This document shows, one piece after another, positions 59,579-64,000 of a stretch of 64,000 nucleotides of DNA (positions are counted from its first letter, which is position 1; the number at the start of each line of letters is the position of its first letter). The position numbers and the translations under genes are program-made. Below the pieces are notes generated by a model. It searched no databases. It worked only from the letters and a program-made list of their open reading frames with translations, and had not been told where the DNA came from. The DNA is from JBGSYN01 sp041750975. GTDB lineage: Bacteria; Pseudomonadota; Alphaproteobacteria; Geminicoccales; Geminicoccaceae. Where the stretch lies: assembly GCA_041750975.1 (NCBI GenBank), contig JBGSYN010000256.1, forward strand, positions 16,010 to 80,009. The letters run 5' to 3'.

Positions 59579-61252
59579 TCAGCGAGAACCATCATTATTC
59601 GAAAGTATAGCGAAGGCCTCGTACGGTTCGAGGGAGAGGTTGCCGTGCAACGAAGTTCGGGGCGCATAGTTGGCCACGAGGCATTCGCCTTCAATTTCGA
59701 GGTCGCTCGGGATCTCGATCGAGACCGGCTCGCCGCTGAAATTGGTGACGACGATCAGACGCTGCCCGTCGAGTGTGCGGCCATAGACTAAGAGCAGCGG
59801 ATGGTCCTCGAGAAAAGGGTGATAGTCGCCGTGGACGATGATCGGATGTCGTTTGCGCAGCGAGACGAGCCGCTTGTAGTGCGCGAGGACCGAATCGGGA
59901 TCGGCCGCCGCAGCTTCGACATTGATTGTCGTGTAGTTGCCGTTGATTTCCAACCAGGGCACGCCGGTTGTGAAACCCGCACCGGGTCCATCACTCCACT
60001 GCATGGGGGTGCGGGCGTTATCGCGGCTGTTGGCATTAGCACCGGCAATGAAGTCTGCCGGGTTGACGCCGGCGGCGGTTTCGAGCGCGTAATGGCTCAG
60101 CGTCTCGACATCGCGATACTGGTCGTATCGGGTGAACGCCGCATTGGTCATGCCGATCTCTTCACCCTGATAGATGTAAGGCGTGCCCTTCATGAAGTGC
60201 AGGACCGTGGCCAGCATCTTGGCCGAAACAACCCGGTGGTTCCGATCATCGCCGTATTTGGAAACCGCCCGCGGCAGATCGTGATTGCTCCAGAAAAGCG
60301 AGTTCCAACCATCATCGGCGAGGGCTTCCTGCCATTTATTCAAGACGCGCTTGAGGGCGACGAGGTCGAACGGCTTGGGATACCACTTGCCGCGTGTTTC
60401 GTGCCATTGCAGCGTCACGTGCTCGAACTGAAAGATCATCGAAAGCTCGTTCCGCGCCCGCCCGGAATAGAGACGCGCGATCTCGGGCGTCGCCGTCCAT
60501 GCCTCACCGACGGTGACCACATCGCGACGGGCCAGCGTTTCGCGATGCATCTCCTGCAGGTAATCGTGCAGCCGCGGGCCGTTGCCGAAAATGCCCCGGT
60601 CGATCTCCTTACCGATCAGGTCGATCACGTCCATCCGAAAACCGGCGACACCACGATCGAACCACCAGTTCATCATGCGCCAGACCTCGGCGCGTAGCTC
60701 CGGGTTTTCCCAGTTGAGATCGGGCTGCCGGCGATTGAAGAGGTGCAGGAAATATTGGCCGGTATGGTCGTCGCGGGTCCAGGCGGGGCCACCGAAGAAG
60801 GATTGCAGACCGCTCGGCGGGCCGCCGTCGGCCGCGGGATCGCGCCAGATGTAGTAGTCGCGCCTGGCGCTGTGGCGTGACGAGCGGGAATCGAGGAACC
60901 AGGCATGCTCGTCGGAGGTGTGATTGACGACCAGGTCCATGACGATGCCGATATTCCTGGCGCGGGCTTCGGCGATGAGGCGGTCGAGATCCTCGAGCGT
61001 GCCGAACTCCGGTGCCACGTCCTGGTAGTCCGAGATATCGTAGCCGTTATCGACCATCGGCGAACGACAGACCGGCGACAGCCAGACGAACCCGATGCCG
61101 AGGTCGGCCAAATGATCGAGCTTCGAGATGATCCCCGGAATATCGCCGATACCGTCGCCGTTACTGTCGCAGAAACTGCGCGGATAGATTTGGTAGGCGG
61201 TCGCGTTAATCCACCATTCGGATCGGCGCTCGGGTTGATCTGACACTCGCAT
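59579..61252 (-). CDS. GH13 alpha-glucosidase (oligo-1,6-glucosidase / alpha-glucosidase type)
   Basis: 557 residues, cytoplasmic (no signal). N-terminal (beta/alpha)8 barrel: WWINATAYQIYPRSFCDSNG, DGIGDIPGIISKLDHLADLG, VMDLVVNHTSDEHAWF. The catalytic nucleophile is Asp208 in VAGFRMDVIDLI, the acid/base Glu250 in VTVGEAWTA and the third Asp325 in LFWSNHDLPRAV. The C-terminal beta domain ends near LSLEPYEAFAIL. Hydrolyses alpha-1,6/1,4 glucosides or sucrose-like substrates; exact specificity unknown. No adjacent sugar transporter on this strand. Confidence 0.93.
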   Translation of the reverse strand: MRVSDQPERRSEWWINATAYQIYPRSFCDSNGDGIGDIPGIISKLDHLADLGIGFVWLSPVCRSPMVDNGYDISDYQDVAPEFGTLEDLDRLIAEARARNIGIVMDLVVNHTSDEHAWFLDSRSSRHSARRDYYIWRDPAADGGPPSGLQSFFGGPAWTRDDHTGQYFLHLFNRRQPDLNWENPELRAEVWRMMNWWFDRGVAGFRMDVIDLIGKEIDRGIFGNGPRLHDYLQEMHRETLARRDVVTVGEAWTATPEIARLYSGRARNELSMIFQFEHVTLQWHETRGKWYPKPFDLVALKRVLNKWQEALADDGWNSLFWSNHDLPRAVSKYGDDRNHRVVSAKMLATVLHFMKGTPYIYQGEEIGMTNAAFTRYDQYRDVETLSHYALETAAGVNPADFIAGANANSRDNARTPMQWSDGPGAGFTTGVPWLEINGNYTTINVEAAAADPDSVLAHYKRLVSLRKRHPIIVHGDYHPFLEDHPLLLVYGRTLDGQRLIVVTNFSGEPVSIEIPSDLEIEGECLVANYAPRTSLHGNLSLEPYEAFAILSNNDGSR

Positions 61253-61337
61253 GGTCCCAGCCTGATTGGATCGGACGAGCGTTAGGACCGATCAAGTAGC
61301 CTGGCAAGGCGAAGTAGATTCGAGACGGTTTGCCTGC

Positions 61338-61541
61338 CTATTGCGACAGGTCGGTCAAGCTGCCACGATCAGCCTCGGTCGCGTCATCGGCAACCAAGCC
61401 GTTGTGAAGCCTGCGTCCGTTGAGATGCAGCCCGTTAATTGAGAGCGCATTCCATGTGGTCCGGGCGTGCGCGGGGTGCGGGATCGAAAGAACGCCACCG
61501 ATAAGGGCAGCGTCGAGGGCGAGCAAGATGATGGTCTTCAT
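61338..61541 (-). CDS. small secreted protein, unknown function
   Basis: 67 residues with a signal peptide (MKTIILLALDAALIGGVLSI, cleavage near AHA-RT). The mature part TWNALSINGLHLNGRRLHNG shows a loose NG-x-x-L repeat. GGGAG about 8 bases upstream supports the start. No known family; similar NG-repeat secreted proteins exist in other proteobacteria, from memory. Lies between the glucosidase and patatin genes. Confidence 0.6.
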   Translation of the reverse strand: MKTIILLALDAALIGGVLSIPHPAHARTTWNALSINGLHLNGRRLHNGLVADDATEADRGSLTDLSQ

Positions 61542-61667
61542 CGAGGTTTCTCCCAGAGCTTGTTGCGTTCGAAACTTGGCAACAGAGGCGGCGCTTTCGT
61601 TCGCCCGCGCTGCCTAGAGGCGGCTGCCATCCGTGGCTATGGGAGATGCCACAAATAGCTTCTCAGC

Positions 61668-62690
61668 TCAGAGGAATGTCGCGCCCACATCGGTCGAGGA
61701 TTCCACGCCGATCTTGTCGAAATGCTGATCGAGGAATTCCCGCGTTTGGCTCGCGCCCAGATCGTGCAGATAGTCGAGGAAATCCATTGAGGCGTTGAGC
61801 TTGCTCGAGACGCCGAGGGAGGCGAATTCCGCTTCGGCGCCGATCGTGTGAATATTGAGGCGTTTGTAATGATTGCGGTCGAGTTTGCCGCTTTCAACCA
61901 GTTTGCTGACGAAGGCGATGGCCCGCATTTCGCGCATCAGGCTCGAATTGAAGCTGAGCTCGTTGATTCGGTCCGAAATCTCGTGCGCCGTGCGTGGCAC
62001 TTCGGGAATTGCGATGGGGTTGATCTGAATGATCAGGATGTCCTCGCATTCCGTGTGGTAGATCAGCGGATAGATCGGCGGATTGCCCATATAGCCGCCG
62101 TCCCAATAGGCCTCGCCATCGATTTCGACCGCTTTGAAGACGAACGGCAGGCACGCCGAGGCCAGCACCGCATCGGCGGTCATCTCCTCGCGCTTGAAGA
62201 CCTTGATCTTGCCGGTCTTGACGTTGGTCGCACAGGTGAAGAGCTTGACGGCTTCAGTCTGACGAATGACGTCGAAGTCGATCGTCTCCTCAAGCACCTC
62301 GCGCAAGGGATTGTAATCGATCGGGTTGAGCTGATAGGGCGAGGCGAGCCTCGAAATATTGTCGTAGAAGATCCAGAATGGCGAGAAATCCATATTGCCG
62401 CGGCTGATCATCTTGTCGACCAAGGTCGGCTGCAACGGTCCTTTACGGGCTTCCTCGGAGATCCGACCCCAGAATGCCGCCAGCGCATCGCGCACTCCCT
62501 GCGGGCCGCCGCGGCAGAGGCCATAGGCGGTGACGGCTGCATTCATGGCCCCGGCACTGGTGCCGCAAATAGCCTCGATGTCGAGCCGTCCATCGGTCAT
62601 CAACTGATCGATGACGCCCCAGGTGAACGCACCATGGGCGCCCCCGCCCTGAAGGGCCAGATTGATCCTTTTTCTACGCGTTTCGGTCAT
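61668..62690 (-). CDS. patatin-like phospholipase
   Basis: 340 residues, cytoplasmic lipid acyl hydrolase. Oxyanion hole LQGGGAHGAFTWG (15-20), nucleophile Ser45 in CGTSAGAMNAAV, and the second dyad residue Asp197 in AYWDGGYMGNPPIYPL. The family in proteobacteria is usually single-domain like this one. No signal peptide or toxin module is visible. Likely a membrane lipid or storage-granule hydrolase (inferred). Confidence 0.9.
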   Translation of the reverse strand: MTETRRKRINLALQGGGAHGAFTWGVIDQLMTDGRLDIEAICGTSAGAMNAAVTAYGLCRGGPQGVRDALAAFWGRISEEARKGPLQPTLVDKMISRGNMDFSPFWIFYDNISRLASPYQLNPIDYNPLREVLEETIDFDVIRQTEAVKLFTCATNVKTGKIKVFKREEMTADAVLASACLPFVFKAVEIDGEAYWDGGYMGNPPIYPLIYHTECEDILIIQINPIAIPEVPRTAHEISDRINELSFNSSLMREMRAIAFVSKLVESGKLDRNHYKRLNIHTIGAEAEFASLGVSSKLNASMDFLDYLHDLGASQTREFLDQHFDKIGVESSTDVGATFL

Positions 62691-62743
62691 TCGGGTCCCC
62701 CAACTGCGCGATGCGCCTTGCAGAGCCCGAAGACCGCCTCAGG

Positions 62744-63988
62744 TCAAGTCACGAGCGCATCGGCCGTCGCGTCCTGCGGTTCCGCTGGCTCGGCGATGGT
62801 TGCGGGATCGAGCGTGAAGAGCTCCTGCGGCCGACCCACGCCCTTCAGCATGAAGCGGCCGAGCGAGATCAGCCGTGACCGTTCGCCGTCCGCAATATCC
62901 GTGAACTCCTCGGATACAGCCACATTCTGGCCGATCGAGCGCGACATCTGCTCGATCCGTGCGACCTCATTGACGGCGGGACCGACGACCGTGAAGTCGA
63001 GCCGATCGCGGCTGCCGATATTCCCATAGAGCACCTCGCCCACATGCAGCCCGAGAAACACCTGGGTCGTCGGCAGCTCTTTCTCACGCCGTTTCCGATT
63101 GAGCCTGGCGATCGCCGGCTGCAACGCTGCGGCGGCGTCGAGCGCGCTCAGGCAGGCGCTGCCATCGTTGGAGAACGGGAACATCGCAAGGATGCCGTCG
63201 CCCATGAATTTGAGCACCTGGCCTCGATGTTCATGGATCACGGTGACGATGCAATCGGCATAGTCGTTCAGCAGCGCGATCACCTGATCCTGCGGCAGGC
63301 TATCTGCGAGCCTCGTGAAATTCTCGAGATCGCTGAACCACAAGGCGGCCGTGACCGATTCCGTGGCACCACGGTCGATGGCGCCGGAGACCACCCGCAG
63401 GCCCGCATCCTGACCCAGATATGTCGCCATCAAGGTCCGACCCGTGGCGTTCGCATTGACCGTCTTGAGCGCGAGGCTGGCTGCCGGTTGAAGCAATCGG
63501 ATCAGATCGAGATGATGCTCGGTGAAGCCCTCGGCGGCATGTGTCGCGAAGGACCAGATCAGGCCGTCGAGCTCGCCCAGTGTGCTATTGGGGCCGAACC
63601 GGGTCATCAACGCGAAATAGTCGGTAGCACCCTTGCCGCGCAGCCGGTCGAGCAGCGGAAACCGTCCCGTCTCGAAGGTATCGTCCAGCCGCAGGCGTAA
63701 TTCTTTCAAGTCGTTCTGGATCATGAATTGGAACGGGCTGCGCAGCCAATCTTCGGTGTCGTCCGAGCCCCGCTTGAAATCCTCGATAGTGATGCCGCCC
63801 TCCGGGGTCCAGAGAATGCCACGGGCACCGAACAGGGGATGCAGGACATCGGATGCGGCAACGACGCGACGGAGCGGTACGCCAAAACGGCGCAACGACG
63901 ACGTTAACGCGTCGAGCACCGGCTCCTCCCGGCCCGCCTGCAGGCCTACGGCAATCAGCCGTTGCAATTCTTCGATGTCTTGTCCCAT
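62744..63988 (-). CDS. soluble class III adenylate cyclase
   Basis: 414 residues, no membrane helix. Residues 1-205 form an unassigned N-terminal domain (MGQDIEELQRLIAVGLQAGR; FGVPLRRVVAASDVLHPLFG) seen with several alphaproteobacterial cyclases. The C-terminal cyclase domain has metal aspartates at Asp220 (ALWFSDLENFT) and Asp264 (LKFMGDGILAMFP), and RLDFTVVGPAVNEVARIEQM in place of the usual VGDxVNxAAR. A Gly-Pro replaces Gly-Asp there, known in this subgroup. Second cyclase of the window. Its start lies 12 bases from the window end. Confidence 0.88.
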   Translation of the reverse strand: MGQDIEELQRLIAVGLQAGREEPVLDALTSSLRRFGVPLRRVVAASDVLHPLFGARGILWTPEGGITIEDFKRGSDDTEDWLRSPFQFMIQNDLKELRLRLDDTFETGRFPLLDRLRGKGATDYFALMTRFGPNSTLGELDGLIWSFATHAAEGFTEHHLDLIRLLQPAASLALKTVNANATGRTLMATYLGQDAGLRVVSGAIDRGATESVTAALWFSDLENFTRLADSLPQDQVIALLNDYADCIVTVIHEHRGQVLKFMGDGILAMFPFSNDGSACLSALDAAAALQPAIARLNRKRREKELPTTQVFLGLHVGEVLYGNIGSRDRLDFTVVGPAVNEVARIEQMSRSIGQNVAVSEEFTDIADGERSRLISLGRFMLKGVGRPQELFTLDPATIAEPAEPQDATADALVT

Positions 63989-64000
63989 TGTTCCATCCGT

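Noticed and set aside
1..64000. CRISPR array, insertion sequence or prophage
   Set aside because: No regularly spaced repeats, no transposase or integrase motifs; the holin-like gene at 47575 belongs to a chromosomal stress family.

Overview
The window comes from a GC-rich alphaproteobacterium. The evidence is a CtrA cell-cycle regulator next to fliI, FliX divergent from flgI, CtrA-type boxes (TTAA-N7-TTAA) before flagellar genes, the rplU-rpmA-obgE-proB-proA block, a bactofilin, an EcfG-like stress promoter, and many GTG/TTG starts. I cannot fix the family from sequence alone; a Rhodospirillales/Geminicoccales-like lineage is a guess.

Layout. 1-6240 (minus strand): proA (cut by the window edge), proB, obgE, rpmA, rplU and a molybdopterin oxidoreductase. 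6500-13200 (plus): a PAS/EAL protein, then a tight run of an APH-type kinase, a divergent enolase paralogue, DUF1232, a membrane adenylate cyclase and a BioC/NDUFAF5-like methyltransferase. 13400-16000: bactofilin, an EI24 membrane protein and a PfkB (adenosine) kinase. 16000-25070: flagellar block with an unlisted 54-aa membrane protein, fliX, flgI, a rod-binding protein, flgN-like, flgK, flgL, fliW, a GT41 (SPINDLY/OGT-like) glycosyltransferase and a methyltransferase. 25100-28000 (minus): TPR-SPOR protein, rlmE and ppx/gppA. After a gene-poor kilobase come a ferredoxin reductase and ferredoxin, then fliJ-fliI (minus) divergent from ctrA (plus), yggT and tRNA-Ala(CGC).

After 1.5 kb without a recognisable gene, 35480-46760 is one long plus-strand operon: a glycerol-type ABC importer (binding protein, two permeases, DUF2160 protein, two ATPases), then dhaL, dhaM, a dedicated HPr, a dedicated enzyme I, an HTH protein, dhaK and an old-yellow-enzyme homologue. 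It looks like a self-contained route for taking up a three-carbon compound and phosphorylating dihydroxyacetone with PEP. 46860-50171 is a stress-type envelope operon (hypothetical, holin-X-like, DUF3618, YihY/BrkB, 24-aa membrane peptide) behind an EcfG-like promoter.

50240-58700 holds a hypothetical gene, an RpiR regulator with two phased GAAA-N5-TTTC palindromes, an SDR without the usual catalytic Ser and Lys, a cupin, and a Liv-type ABC importer whose fifth transport gene is an ATPase-like protein without a signature motif. 58700-64000 (minus) has a hypothetical protein, a GH13 glucosidase, a small secreted protein, a patatin and a soluble adenylate cyclase.

The most interesting parts are the ABC-Dha-PTS operon, the kinase/enolase-like pair, the signature-less ATPase, the GT41 gene tied to flagellar assembly, and the coherent set of CtrA boxes.
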